Shown: in pieces, positions 16,391-24,693 of the stretch
Numbering within the stretch: the stretch's first letter is position 1
Layout: each line of letters starts with the position of its first letter
Assembly: GCA_963840425.1 (NCBI GenBank)
Contig: CAWIYZ010000010.1
Span: 62,001-126,000, forward strand
DNA: 64,000 bases
Direction: 5' to 3'
Source: CADEFX01 sp963840425
GTDB lineage: Bacteria > Pseudomonadota > Alphaproteobacteria > Rhizobiales > Hyphomicrobiaceae
Made by a program: the position numbers and the translations under genes
Notes under the pieces: generated by a model
The model's database searches: none
What the model was told of the DNA's origin: nothing
Seen by the model: the letters and a program-made list of their open reading frames with translations, nothing else

Positions 16391-17308
16391 ATGACGATAC
16401 CACTAAGCCACCTCGCCATCGATGTCTCCAAGCAGTGGCTCGATGTCCATGACCCAACCTCCGGCCGGACCTGGCGCGTCGCTAACCGCGAGCCGCAGAT
16501 CGCTGCCTTGGTCGGCACGTTGCCGCCGGGAAGCACCATCATCTTCGAGGCCACCGCCCCCTACGACACCGAGCTGCGGCGGCTTGCCAGCACGGCAGGG
16601 CATGCCCTGCAGCGCGTCAACCCGGCCCGCGCCCGCGACTTCGCCCGCGCCGCCGGATACCTCGCCAAGACCGACGCCATCGACGCCCGCATGCTCGCGC
16701 AGATGGCCGCGCGCATGCCGATAGTGTGCGAGCCAGCCTACGACGGCGACCGCGAGGCGCTCGCAGCCCTCCATCGTCGGCGCGACCAGCTGGTGGAGAC
16801 CCGGGCTGTCGAGCGCGGCCGCCTCGCCGATGTCCGCCATGCCAGCGAGCGGCACAGCCTTACGCGCCATATCGCCTGGCTCGATCGTGAGATCGCCAGC
16901 CTCGAAGCCGACATCAAGGCCGCGCTGGCCGCGCCGCAGCTCGCAGACACGGTGGCCCTCCTGCGCTCGGTCAAGGGCGTCGGACAGGTGACCGCCGCGA
17001 TGCTGATCGCACTCCTGCCCGAGCTCGGTCGCCTTTCGGCCAAAGCCATCGCCGCGCTCGCCGGCCTCGCCCCCCTCAACCGCGACAGCGGCGCCCTGCG
17101 CGGCCAGCGCCGCATCGGCGGCGGCCGCCGCCGCGTCCGCCGCGCCCTCTACATGGCCGCCCTCGGCGCCATCCGCGCCGTGCCTCGCTTCAAGGCCCAC
17201 TACGCGGCCATCCGCCAGCGCTCCGGACACGCCAAGGTCGCCATCGTGCGAAAGCTTCTCGTCACCCTCAACGCCATGCTCAAGAACAACCAGCCCTTCC
17301 GAGCCTGA
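16391..17308 (+). CDS. IS110 family transposase (DEDD recombinase)
   Basis: A 305-residue enzyme with the two IS110 domains. The N-terminal RuvC-like DEDD domain begins L-A-I-D-V-S-K-Q-W-L-D-V (first acidic residue D10), has I-F-E-A-T-A-P-Y and a K-T-D-A-I-D-A-R-M-L-A segment near residue 95. The C-terminal Transposase_20 domain contains L-L-R-S-V-K-G-V-G-Q-V-T-A-A and L-A-P-L-N-R-D-S-G-A-L-R-G-Q-R with the conserved serine, then V-R-R-A-L-Y-M-A-A-L. Length is typical and the frame is intact, so it may be active. Confidence 0.95.
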   Translation: MTIPLSHLAIDVSKQWLDVHDPTSGRTWRVANREPQIAALVGTLPPGSTIIFEATAPYDTELRRLASTAGHALQRVNPARARDFARAAGYLAKTDAIDARMLAQMAARMPIVCEPAYDGDREALAALHRRRDQLVETRAVERGRLADVRHASERHSLTRHIAWLDREIASLEADIKAALAAPQLADTVALLRSVKGVGQVTAAMLIALLPELGRLSAKAIAALAGLAPLNRDSGALRGQRRIGGGRRRVRRALYMAALGAIRAVPRFKAHYAAIRQRSGHAKVAIVRKLLVTLNAMLKNNQPFRA

Positions 17309-17371
17309 ACACAACACAGTTGCCGGATAAGCCGCCAAGGTCGCTGGCGGCACCCGCGATGTGCACGAGTT

Positions 17372-19513
17372 TCATGGCCGTGCGGATTTCGCCAGCCGCA
17401 CGAGGTTGACAAATTCGGCGCGGTAGCCGAACGGGTCGTCGCCCTTGGCGCCGTTGGCGAGCGCGATCACGTCGTCGTAGCCGTAAGTCTTGAGATATGG
17501 CAGGCCGCGCAGGAGCTGGCCGAACGCCGCCACGGCAGTCGAGAAGCGCACCTCGGCCGGCGCTTCCGCAACCGTACGCTTTTCCAGCGCCGGCGTGATG
17601 GCGAGCGTCAGCAGCCGGCTCGCCTCCTCCTTCGGCAGCTTGTAGCGCAGGCGCAGGAAACCGAGCTCGGCATCCGGTCCGGCGGCGGCTGCCGGTTGCG
17701 CCGCCGCCTTGCCATAGCGCAGGTCCTCCACCAGGCGCGGCGCCCCGACCGGTGTGATCTCGTAAATGGCCGTGATGCTGTGGCCCGAGCCGACGTCGCC
17801 GGCATCGACCTTGTCGTTATTGAAGTCCTCGCGCTTGAGGGCGCGCGTCTCGTAGCCGATCAGGCGGTACTCGGCGACGCGGGTGGGATTGAACTCGATC
17901 TGGATCTTCACGTCGCGGGCGATCGGGAACAGGGTCGAGGACGATTCCTGGATCAGCACCTTGCGTGCCTCGCTCAGCGTATCGATGTAGGCGGCCGCGC
18001 CGTTGCCGTTCTGCGCCAGCGCCTGCATGAGCTGATCGTTGTGGTTGCCTTGCCCGACGCCGAGGATCGACAGATAGATGCCGGACTCGCGCTTGCGCTC
18101 GACGAAGCCTTTCAGCTCGTCGCGGCTGGTGATACCGACGTTGAAGTCGCCGTCGGTGGCCAGGATGATGCGGTTGACGGCCGCTTTGTCGAAACCCGCC
18201 TCCGCCAGCCGGTAGGCCTCCTGAATGCCGGCCGCGCCCGCGGTCGAGCCGCCCGCCTGCAGGCTTTCAATCACCTGAACGATCTTGTGCTTGTCGCTGA
18301 CTTTGGTCGGCTCCAGCGCGACGCCCGTGCCGCCGGCATAGGTGACGATGCCCACCGTGTCGTCCGGCTTCAGCTCGTCGACCAGCATGCGGAAGGCGTT
18401 GCGCAGCATCGGCAGACGGTCGGCCGGCCCCATCGAGCCCGACACGTCGATCAGCAGCACGATGTTGGCGCGGGGCCGCTCGGCGCTCTTGATGTCGTAC
18501 CCCTTAATGGCGACGTGCACGAGCTTGTTGTCCGCGTTCCAGGGTGCGGGGAACACCGTCACGGTCGGCAGGAACGGCTCGCTCGCGCTTTCGGGGCGGG
18601 CGTAGTCGTAGGGGAAATAGTTGAGCATCTCCTCGACGCGCACGGCGTCCTTCTGCGGCAGCCGCCCGGCATTCAGCGCACGCCGCACGAACGAGTAGGA
18701 GGCCGTGTCCACATCGATGGAGAAGGTGGAGACCGGCTCGTGCGCCACGCTCTTGACCGGATTGGGTGGCGTGGCGTCGAAACGGTCGCGGCCTTGCTCG
18801 ACCTGCTGCGGAGGCGGCAGGAGCATGCCGCTTTGCCTATCTTGATCGAGACGCGACAGCAGCGTTGGACCTGCATATCCCATCGGCGCCGCCGGCTGCA
18901 CCGATGCGCGCTGGTCGACAGAGCGCGCCGCATGGCCTGCGCCGCCCAGCAGCCCGTCTTTGAGCTCTCGGCGCATCTGTGACGCCTGTCCGAGAGCATC
19001 GACCGAATCACGGGATGGCCATTGCGCGGGCTGATTTTGTGCTCGCGCTTTCTCTTCGTCGGGCTTGGCGGGCTCGCTCGCCGCAAGCTTGGCCTGATCC
19101 GCCCCGCGCGCCTGCGCCTGCTCTTCCTGCTTCTGCTGCGCCACTTGGCGCATACGCTCGCCCGCCAGGGCGTCCGCCTCCATCTGCCGTTTGGCTGCAG
19201 CTTCGTCATCCGACAGGGTCAGTGAACCTTGCGGATACTGCGCCAAGTAATGCAGCAGCACGGGCACGGAAACGGCGGCAACCGCAACTGACGCAGCAAT
19301 GGCGTAGGTGGTACGACGCGCGGGCATCCAGGCTCTCCTCTTCATCTCATCTGCACTGCGCGTTAGACGGAGATCCTCGTTCGATCCTTGGGTCGTTTCG
19401 GTCACGCTGCTTTCGTGCGCGTAAGCGCGTGCGGCCGCGTCAATGGCGGCGCGCCTAGCATCGCTACTGGGCGGCGGCACATGTTTCAGCTTGTCGAGCA
19501 TCGCGTCGGTCAT
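17372..19513 (-). CDS. Membrane-anchored von Willebrand factor A domain protein (YfbK-like, DUF3520)
   Basis: A 713-residue protein from the ATG at 19513. Residues 1-68 are a hydrophilic, probably cytoplasmic segment; residues about 69-90 form one transmembrane helix (YAIAASVAVAAVSVPVLLHY). A Gln/Glu/Ala-rich linker (about 100-165) follows, then the YfbK-type N-domain (F-S-I-D-V-D-T-A-S-Y-S-F near 264-275) and a vWA domain with a complete MIDAS start D356-V-S-G-S-M. A C-terminal DUF3520-like region has L-K-T-Y-G-Y-D-D-V. It begins 5 bases after the ECF sigma gene, which suggests a regulatory pair in which the short cytoplasmic end could act as an anti-sigma segment (inference). Confidence 0.85.
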   Translation of the reverse strand: MTDAMLDKLKHVPPPSSDARRAAIDAAARAYAHESSVTETTQGSNEDLRLTRSADEMKRRAWMPARRTTYAIAASVAVAAVSVPVLLHYLAQYPQGSLTLSDDEAAAKRQMEADALAGERMRQVAQQKQEEQAQARGADQAKLAASEPAKPDEEKARAQNQPAQWPSRDSVDALGQASQMRRELKDGLLGGAGHAARSVDQRASVQPAAPMGYAGPTLLSRLDQDRQSGMLLPPPQQVEQGRDRFDATPPNPVKSVAHEPVSTFSIDVDTASYSFVRRALNAGRLPQKDAVRVEEMLNYFPYDYARPESASEPFLPTVTVFPAPWNADNKLVHVAIKGYDIKSAERPRANIVLLIDVSGSMGPADRLPMLRNAFRMLVDELKPDDTVGIVTYAGGTGVALEPTKVSDKHKIVQVIESLQAGGSTAGAAGIQEAYRLAEAGFDKAAVNRIILATDGDFNVGITSRDELKGFVERKRESGIYLSILGVGQGNHNDQLMQALAQNGNGAAAYIDTLSEARKVLIQESSSTLFPIARDVKIQIEFNPTRVAEYRLIGYETRALKREDFNNDKVDAGDVGSGHSITAIYEITPVGAPRLVEDLRYGKAAAQPAAAAGPDAELGFLRLRYKLPKEEASRLLTLAITPALEKRTVAEAPAEVRFSTAVAAFGQLLRGLPYLKTYGYDDVIALANGAKGDDPFGYRAEFVNLVRLAKSARP

Positions 19514-19518
19514 GATCG

Positions 19519-20055
19519 TCAATCCACCGGCTCGAGCATCGCCTTGAGACGCTTGCGCGCTTCGTGCAGATGCCAGGACACGGTTTTCTCGCTGCACGCC
19601 ATCACGCGCGCCGCCTCCGCGTGGTTCAAGTCCTCGCCGTAGACGAGCAGCACGGCATCGCGCTGCTGGTCGGGGAGCGAGCGCACCGCCTTCCACAGCT
19701 CGTGCTGCTCGACCGGGTCAAGAGCACTCTCGGCCGGAGCCTCGATCATCGCCATCATGTTGGACGGCGGAAGGGTGACAACCCTTTGGCGCGATCTGAG
19801 CTCATCCAGTGCCCGGTTATAGGCGATCCGGTACAGCCAGGTCGTAAACTCCGCCTCCGCACGCCAGCCGCGAATGGCGGACGCCAGCTTGACGCAGACG
19901 TCCTGGGCGATGTCCTCCGCATCCGACTGGCGGCCAAGGAGACGCCAGGCGACGCGATAGATGCGGTCGTAATGGCGCTCCAGCAGCGCCGTGAACGCCG
20001 CCGCGCATCCCCCGGCTGCCCGGGCAGCCAAGTCTTGATCCGTCCGATCCCTCAC
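19519..20055 (-). CDS. ECF-type RNA polymerase sigma factor
   Basis: About 178 residues; GTG at 20055 is preferred over the TTG two codons upstream. Region 2 has A-A-F-T-A-L-L-E-R-H-Y, L-G-R-Q-S-D-A-E-D-I-A-Q-D-V and the -10-recognition W-R-A-E-A-E-F-T-T-W-L-Y-R-I-A-Y-N. Region 4 has L-P-D-Q-Q-R-D-A-V-L-L-V-Y-G-E-D-L and the helix-turn-helix N-H-A-E-A-A-R-V-M-A-C-S-E-K-T-V. It is a two-domain ECF sigma of standard length. It is co-transcribed with the vWA membrane protein rather than with a standard anti-sigma gene. Confidence 0.92.
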   Translation of the reverse strand: MRDRTDQDLAARAAGGCAAAFTALLERHYDRIYRVAWRLLGRQSDAEDIAQDVCVKLASAIRGWRAEAEFTTWLYRIAYNRALDELRSRQRVVTLPPSNMMAMIEAPAESALDPVEQHELWKAVRSLPDQQRDAVLLVYGEDLNHAEAARVMACSEKTVSWHLHEARKRLKAMLEPVD

Positions 20056-20229
20056 GACCAAGCCCTGTCGCGGCCACTTGAGCGATAAGACGGAGTAAGT
20101 TTGGATTTCCTTTGGTCAGATGCCGAAAAAGTTCTCGGAGGTCAGTTCCTAGCGTCCCCACGCCCAAGCTTGTCGTATCGATCTGAGGCACACTAGAGCT
20201 TTCGGCTGGCTGAATCGCCTTTGCAACCA

Positions 20230-20425
20230 TGCCGGATATCAACACCCCCCAACTCTGCGTCCCCGGCCATCGCGCAAACGCGCGAATGAGCCGGGGTCCT
20301 TCCCGTCGATGGAATGCGCAGCGGGCGCCGAGCACTACGGTTGCGTGTGAAGATCCCGAATAGCGGCGCTGAAACGCCGCTTCCGGGACCGCGGTGGTGG
20401 GGTGGTTCTACTTCAATCGGGGAGG
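20230..20425. repeat. Dispersed intergenic repeat R1, copy 3
   Basis: Contains AACTCTGCGTCCCCGGCCAT, the GAGCCGGGG block and a closing hairpin GATCCCGAATAGCGGCG / CGCCGCTTCCGGGAC (about 20350-20388). It sits between the aminotransferase stop and the ECF sigma start, within a 372-base gene-free interval. The rest of that interval (20056-20229) holds the sigma gene's leader; no confident promoter was recognised. Confidence 0.65.
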
Positions 20426-20427
20426 AC

Positions 20428-21720
20428 CTACCGCGCCCGCGCCAGCTCGTCGATGGCCTCCTGCATGGCCGACAGCGTGTGCTGCACGTCCTCGTCGGTG
20501 TGCGCCAGCGAGATGTAGTACTTGCTCTCGCCCTTGAGCACGCCGCGCTCGAGCAAGGCCGCGTTGAGCCGCTTCTGCAGGTCGGCATTGCCACGCAGAG
20601 TGCCGCGATAGTCGGTGATATCGCCCTCGGCGAACACCACGTCGAACAGTGGCGGCTCGCCGAGCACCGTCGCGGGAATTCGCGCCGCCTTGAGCATGCG
20701 CGCCAGGCCGTCCTTGATCGTCTGGCCGGTGGCGAAGATACGCTCATAGGCACCGGGCCGCTTGAGGATGTGCATCGTGGCCAGACCCGCCACCGCAGCG
20801 ATGGGGTTTCCACTCAACGTGCCGATCTGCACCGTGAACTCGTCCTCGGCGACGGCGCCCTTGTCGAAGTGCTTCATGACGTCGGTGCTACCCGCGATGG
20901 CCGCCAGCGGATAGCCGCCGCCGATCACTTTGCCGAGCGTGCACAGGTCCGGCATCACGCCGTAGTAGGCCTGGGCGCCGCCGTAAGAGAAACGGAAGCC
21001 CGTCACCACCTCGTCGAAGATGAGCGCCACACCGTTGTCCTGCGTGACCTTGCGCAACCCCTCCAGGAAGCCGGGCTTGGGCGGGATGAGGCGCTGGAAT
21101 GGCTCGACGATAATGGCCGCGAGCTCGTCCTTGTTCTGCGATACCAGACCTTTTACCGCCTCCAGGTCGTTGTAGGGCGCGACCAGAACCTCGTCGCGCA
21201 CCGAGCGCGGGATGCCGGCGGAATCCGGAATGGGCGAAGGAAAGTTGCCCTGACGTTTGGGCGCCAGGCTCATCAGGCTGTAGTCGCTCATGCCGTGATA
21301 GCCACCCTCGAACTTCAGGATCTTGTCGCGCTTCTTCCACGCACGAGCGACGCGCATGGCATAGGCATCGGCCTCCGAGCCGGTCGAGACGAAACGCACC
21401 TTCTCGGCGCACGGCACGGCCTCGACGATCTCGGCGGCGAGCTGCACACCCTGCGGGTTGTTGGTGAAGAAGGTCGAGCCGAGCGCCACCTGCTCCTGCA
21501 CTGCCGCGTTGACCTCGGGATGCGCGTGGCCAACGAGCATCGGACCGGAGCCAAGCAGAAAGTCCACATATTCGTTGCCGCTTACGTCCCAGACGCGGCC
21601 GCCTCGACCGCGGGCGATCACGATGTCGCTGGCCACGTTGCCGAACGTACCGCCGGGCAGGACACGGCGGGCGGTCTCGGCAATGCCGCTCTCGGCATCG
21701 CTACGTTGGCGCTTACTCAT
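20428..21720 (-). CDS. Class III PLP-dependent aminotransferase (glutamate-1-semialdehyde aminomutase-like)
   Basis: About 430 residues from the ATG at 21720 (GAGGG upstream). Fold-type I aminotransferase: the cofactor region S-T-G-S-E-A-D-A-Y-A-M-R is at about 112-123, the aspartate contacting the pyridine ring is D236 in F-D-E-V-V-T-G-F-R, and the Schiff-base lysine is K264 in T-L-G-K-V-I-G-G-G-Y-P-L. N-terminal L-P-G-G and G-S-G-P-M-L-V-G-H-A-H-P match the HemL-like subgroup, but such sequences also include omega-aminotransferases. HemL identity is not claimed. Confidence 0.88.
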   Translation of the reverse strand: MSKRQRSDAESGIAETARRVLPGGTFGNVASDIVIARGRGGRVWDVSGNEYVDFLLGSGPMLVGHAHPEVNAAVQEQVALGSTFFTNNPQGVQLAAEIVEAVPCAEKVRFVSTGSEADAYAMRVARAWKKRDKILKFEGGYHGMSDYSLMSLAPKRQGNFPSPIPDSAGIPRSVRDEVLVAPYNDLEAVKGLVSQNKDELAAIIVEPFQRLIPPKPGFLEGLRKVTQDNGVALIFDEVVTGFRFSYGGAQAYYGVMPDLCTLGKVIGGGYPLAAIAGSTDVMKHFDKGAVAEDEFTVQIGTLSGNPIAAVAGLATMHILKRPGAYERIFATGQTIKDGLARMLKAARIPATVLGEPPLFDVVFAEGDITDYRGTLRGNADLQKRLNAALLERGVLKGESKYYISLAHTDEDVQHTLSAMQEAIDELARAR

Positions 21721-21832
21721 GACAGGATCCCTCATGCAGGCGGTGACAGACAAGTTCGGCTGAGCATAGACTGGGCGGACGCGCGCTTGAACGCGTTTCT
21801 TGCGCCATCATGAGAGCCTGCGAGGAAGTCCC

Positions 21833-22876
21833 ATGCCTGTCGTCGCTGTCGATCGCCTGACCACCATCGCCAAAGCCGTGCTGCAAGCCTCCGGCGCCTC
21901 GCCCGAGGAGGCGGCGACCGTGGCGCGGCTGTGCGTGGCAGCGAACCTGGCCGGCCACGACTTGCACGGCGTCATCGCCATCCCGACCTACATCGACCGC
22001 ATCGGCAAGAACCACATCGTTCCCGGCGCGCCCTTCGAGATCAAACAGGAGAGCGCCACCACCACGGTCATCGACGGCAACTGGGGCTTCGGCTTCGTCG
22101 TCGCCGAACGCGCCACGAAGCTCACCTTGGAGAAGGCCAAGAAGTCCAACGTGGCGGCAACCACCATCCTGCGCCAGAGCCACGTCGGCCGGGTCGCGGC
22201 CTACCCGCTGATGGCGGCCAAGGAGGGCATGATCGCCATGATGACGGCGGACTCGGGCCGCTCACCCAAGGCCGTCGCTCCGTTCGGCGGGCGCGAGCCG
22301 CGGCTTGGCACCAATCCCATCTGCATCGCCATGCCGTCCAATCTCGACGGGCCGTTCGTGCTCGACATGGCCACCTCGGCAGTCGCCGCCGGCAAGATCA
22401 AGCTGGCGCAGGCGAAGAACGCCAAGATTCCCGCGGGCTGGGTCGTCGACAAGCACGGCAAGCCCACGACCGACCCGTTTGAGTTCGACAAGGGCGGCGT
22501 GCTGCTGCCGCTCGGCGCGACGGAGGGCTACAAGGGCTACGGCCTGTCGGCGATGGTGGAGGTGTTCTCGGGCCTGCTGCCGGGCCTGGGCTTCGGCGTC
22601 GAGCCGACCGGCCGTCACAACGACGGCTGCTTCATCGCCATGTTCAACGTCGAGGCCTTCCGCCCGCTGGAGACCTTCAAGAAGGAGGTGACCGAGTTCG
22701 CCGCCTACCTGAAGGCAACCAAACCCGCCGATGGCTTCACCGAGGTGCTCTATCCGGGCGAGGTCGAGTGGCGCACCGAGCAGGCGCGCCGCAAGAGCGG
22801 CATCGAGGTCGATAGCAAGACGTGGAAAGCGTTCCAGGACCTCGGCACGAAGCACAACATCCCTATCGAGGCTTGA
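21833..22876 (+). CDS. Ldh family oxidoreductase (malate / L-sulfolactate / ureidoglycolate dehydrogenase type)
   Basis: A 347-residue member of the type 2 malate/L-lactate dehydrogenase family (not Rossmann), oxidising 2-hydroxy acids with NAD(P). The start ATG at 21833 follows GAGGAAG. Diagnostic motifs: S-H-V-G-R-V-A-A-Y at about 116 with the catalytic histidine, G-T-N-P-I-C-I-A-M-P near 162, F-V-L-D-M-A-T-S and a C-terminal K-G-Y-G-L-S-A-M-V-E-V. It is divergently placed from the aminotransferase gene. Substrate unknown. Confidence 0.9.
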   Translation: MPVVAVDRLTTIAKAVLQASGASPEEAATVARLCVAANLAGHDLHGVIAIPTYIDRIGKNHIVPGAPFEIKQESATTTVIDGNWGFGFVVAERATKLTLEKAKKSNVAATTILRQSHVGRVAAYPLMAAKEGMIAMMTADSGRSPKAVAPFGGREPRLGTNPICIAMPSNLDGPFVLDMATSAVAAGKIKLAQAKNAKIPAGWVVDKHGKPTTDPFEFDKGGVLLPLGATEGYKGYGLSAMVEVFSGLLPGLGFGVEPTGRHNDGCFIAMFNVEAFRPLETFKKEVTEFAAYLKATKPADGFTEVLYPGEVEWRTEQARRKSGIEVDSKTWKAFQDLGTKHNIPIEA

Positions 22877-22887
22877 CGCGGCGGCGG

Positions 22888-23232
22888 TCAGCCTGCGCAA
22901 TCGAAATAGCGTTCGCGCCAGTATTTGCTGCCCGTGCGTTTCCAGCGACCGTACTGATACGAGCAACTGGCCGCAGAAGTGCCGGCCGGACCAACTAGAG
23001 TTCCGTCACGCAGATGCTGTTCGCGGCTGCGCGGCGCTGCCGGGTTCGTAGGAATATTGCGGTTGTAGTTGTTGTAGCTGCGGCGAATGTCCTGCTCGAT
23101 GCGAAGCCGATTGGTGATGTCGTACGATGGCCCCGCGGCGACCGCTTCGCCGATCATCACGCTGGCGCCAGACACCACAAGCGCGAGAGCGTGACCCAAC
23201 GCTGTAATGAAAGTCTTGGAGTCCGCCGTCAT
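22888..23232 (-). CDS. Small exported protein with C-terminal CSYxYxRWxxTGSxYWRxRY motif
   Basis: About 114 residues from the ATG at 23232. The N-terminus has a signal-like hydrophobic run (F-I-T-A-L-G-H-A-L-A-L-V-V-S-G-A-S-V-M-I) ending near A-V-A-A-G. The C-terminus is S-C-S-Y-Q-Y-G-R-W-K-R-T-G-S-K-Y-W-R-E-R-Y-F-D-C-A-G, nearly the same as the end of the protein at 24085-24543. The two cysteines could form a disulfide. No named family is recognised. It converges on the Ldh-family gene with an 11-base gap. Confidence 0.65.
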   Translation of the reverse strand: MTADSKTFITALGHALALVVSGASVMIGEAVAAGPSYDITNRLRIEQDIRRSYNNYNRNIPTNPAAPRSREQHLRDGTLVGPAGTSAASCSYQYGRWKRTGSKYWRERYFDCAG

Positions 23233-23660
23233 CCGCCACTCCCTTGTTCCAGCAGGAGAATTAGGGAAAGCAGGACTCACTATCAAGGCCGGCGCGAACA
23301 GTCGCAATCAGTCAAGTCCCTGATTCGGCCGGCAGTCTGATCACTTGGCAGACACCCTGCTGTTTCGCATCTGCACATCAAGACGGGGCAGCGTCTCTCG
23401 CGGAGAAATGTGATTCGCTGTGGATGTCCAGTCGAAAAAGCTTGCTCACCCGTGGCAATTGCTCATTCGCGGCAAAAATGTGGCGTTCAGAGCACGGTCG
23501 TCCATCCATCGTCATGCGCGGCCTCCGAATGCATTTACTCGGCTAATTCAGGGGCCTACATCTGGCGCATGGCTGTGCGTTTGGAAGTGGTTGCTCGGTA
23601 GTTGACTGCGCCGGGGCTGGATCTGGCGAAGAGCACCACGCGTAAATGTATGGGGGCCAC
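23233..23660. other. Gene-free intergenic stretch
   Basis: 428 bases between two divergently transcribed small exported proteins. A 63-codon open frame at 23410-23601 lacks a ribosome site and any recognisable protein pattern. No repeat, RNA gene or clear promoter was seen; composition is less GC-rich than the neighbouring genes. Confidence 0.5.
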
Positions 23661-24002
23661 ATGAAGCGAGTGATGTGCGTTGTTGCGCTCGGGCTCTCCC
23701 TTGGCGCGTGCGAGACTTACGGGCCTGACTACGGGTACGGCGGCTACGGCTACAATGGTGACCGCGACCGCGGGCACGGACACTATGCGCGCAGCGACCA
23801 GAAGTGCTTCGAGGTCCGTCCCACTCCCTTCAGCCGACCCTATATCGAGTGCCGCGAAGTCAAGCGGTGGAAGCCGGATTACGCGCACAGGTCGGATTAC
23901 GCGTACAGCAAGCCGCGCTACCGCAATCGCGATGATGACGACGACATTTACAGCTACCGCGAGCCCAGGCGGCGCTGGCGCGACAAGGAATACTATGACT
24001 GA
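23661..24002 (+). CDS. Small putative lipoprotein, Tyr/Arg/Asp-rich
   Basis: A 113-residue protein from the ATG at 23661 (GGGGG upstream). The N-terminal M-K-R-V-M-C-V-V-A-L-G-L-S-L-G-A-C has a lipobox (L-G-A-C) with the lipidated cysteine at residue 17. The rest is low-complexity: a Tyr/Gly stretch, K-C-F-E-V-R-P...Y-I-E-C (a possible disulfide pair) and a charged Arg/Asp tail. No family recognised. It is flanked on both sides by the paired CSYxYxRW proteins. Confidence 0.65.
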   Translation: MKRVMCVVALGLSLGACETYGPDYGYGGYGYNGDRDRGHGHYARSDQKCFEVRPTPFSRPYIECREVKRWKPDYAHRSDYAYSKPRYRNRDDDDDIYSYREPRRRWRDKEYYD

Positions 24003-24084
24003 CGCCGTCGTCGGCGTTTAGGGCACTTGGACACGTGACGCGGCTCGGCCGTCGAGGACTGCCGAACCGCGTGCAAACATCCAA

Positions 24085-24543
24085 TCAATTGGCGCAGTTG
24101 TAATACCTGTCGCGCCAGTAGCTGCTGCCCGTCGACTGCCACCTGTTGTACTCGTAGCTGCACGAGGCCGCATAGGTGGCGCCAGCGACGAGAGGCGCGA
24201 CGACCCATACGCCATTGCGCCAGTAGCCCCTGCGTCCGTTACGGTAGACGTATTTGCGATTGACGTTGACGTCGCGATTGACATGTCGGCTTCGATTGAC
24301 GTTGACGTCGCGATTGACATGTCGGCTGCGATTGACGTTGACGTTGCGATTGACATGGCTTCGGTTGATGTTGCCGTGCATGGCCCTGCCGGCACCCATG
24401 TGGCCACCGCGATGACCGCCGCCATGGAAACCGCCGCCGCCATGACCGCCGCCACCGCGTCTCGCTTCGGTCGGAGCAAGAATTGCGGCCAGGCCCACGA
24501 ACAGGACGGCGCTGCACGCTATTAAAATCAGCACCTTTTTCAT
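24085..24543 (-). CDS. Exported repeat protein with CSYEYxRW C-terminus
   Basis: 152 residues. It has a signal peptide (MKKVLILIACSAVLFVGLA) and a Gly/His-rich segment (about 29-50). Three 12-residue repeats of the type H-V-N-R-D-V-N-V-N-R-S-R lie at about 64-97, followed by a G-Y-W-R-N-G-V-W linker and S-C-S-Y-E-Y-N-R-W-Q-S-T-G-S-S-Y-W-R-D-R-Y-Y-N-C-A-N. That end matches the protein at 22888-23232. The basic, repeat-rich middle suggests surface or cell-wall binding (inference). No known family assigned. Confidence 0.7.
   Translation of the reverse strand: MKKVLILIACSAVLFVGLAAILAPTEARRGGGGHGGGGFHGGGHRGGHMGAGRAMHGNINRSHVNRNVNVNRSRHVNRDVNVNRSRHVNRDVNVNRKYVYRNGRRGYWRNGVWVVAPLVAGATYAASCSYEYNRWQSTGSSYWRDRYYNCAN
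24257..24360. repeat. Three tandem 36-bp repeats inside the exported repeat protein gene
   Basis: Units begin CGATTGACGTTGACGT at 24257, 24293 and 24329. The first two are almost identical at DNA level and the third diverges at its end. Each encodes one 12-residue H-V-N-R-x-V-N-V-N-R unit. Such in-frame repeats can change copy number by slippage. Confidence 0.85.
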
Positions 24544-24693
24544 GAATGTCCTCCGATGACCAACGCGCCTCTTGAAGGGGAGCGTCGATCACAGTCGATA
24601 CATTCACAATCGGGGTTCCCCCTCAGTGTGCCCGCGCTCAGCCCTGAGTTTGCAGATGTGCGCGAGCGGCGCGTTGTTGCCGCATTGCGGAGA

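Larger units (their letters stand above)
16203..17345 (+). mobile_element. IS110-family insertion sequence (approximate ends)
   Basis: One transposase gene (16391-17308) preceded by about 190 non-coding, structured bases and followed by a short tail. IS110 elements lack classical terminal inverted repeats, so the exact ends cannot be read; the left end is placed where homology to repeat R1 stops and the right end before the next gene. Only one copy occurs in this window, so no comparison is possible. Confidence 0.6.

Noticed and set aside
17696..18982. 428-codon plus-strand frame inside the vWA gene
   Set aside because: Antisense shadow; the vWA protein has an intact MIDAS and a coupled sigma gene.
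20125..20149. GGAAC on the minus strand upstream of the ECF gene as an autoregulated promoter
   Set aside because: No convincing -10 element at the right spacing.
23410..23601. 63-codon frame in the gap between small exported proteins
   Set aside because: No ribosome site, no hydrophobic or conserved pattern.
24257..24360. Regular repeats that could suggest a CRISPR array
   Set aside because: Repeats are directly adjacent without spacers, in frame, and encode a protein repeat; no cas genes nearby.
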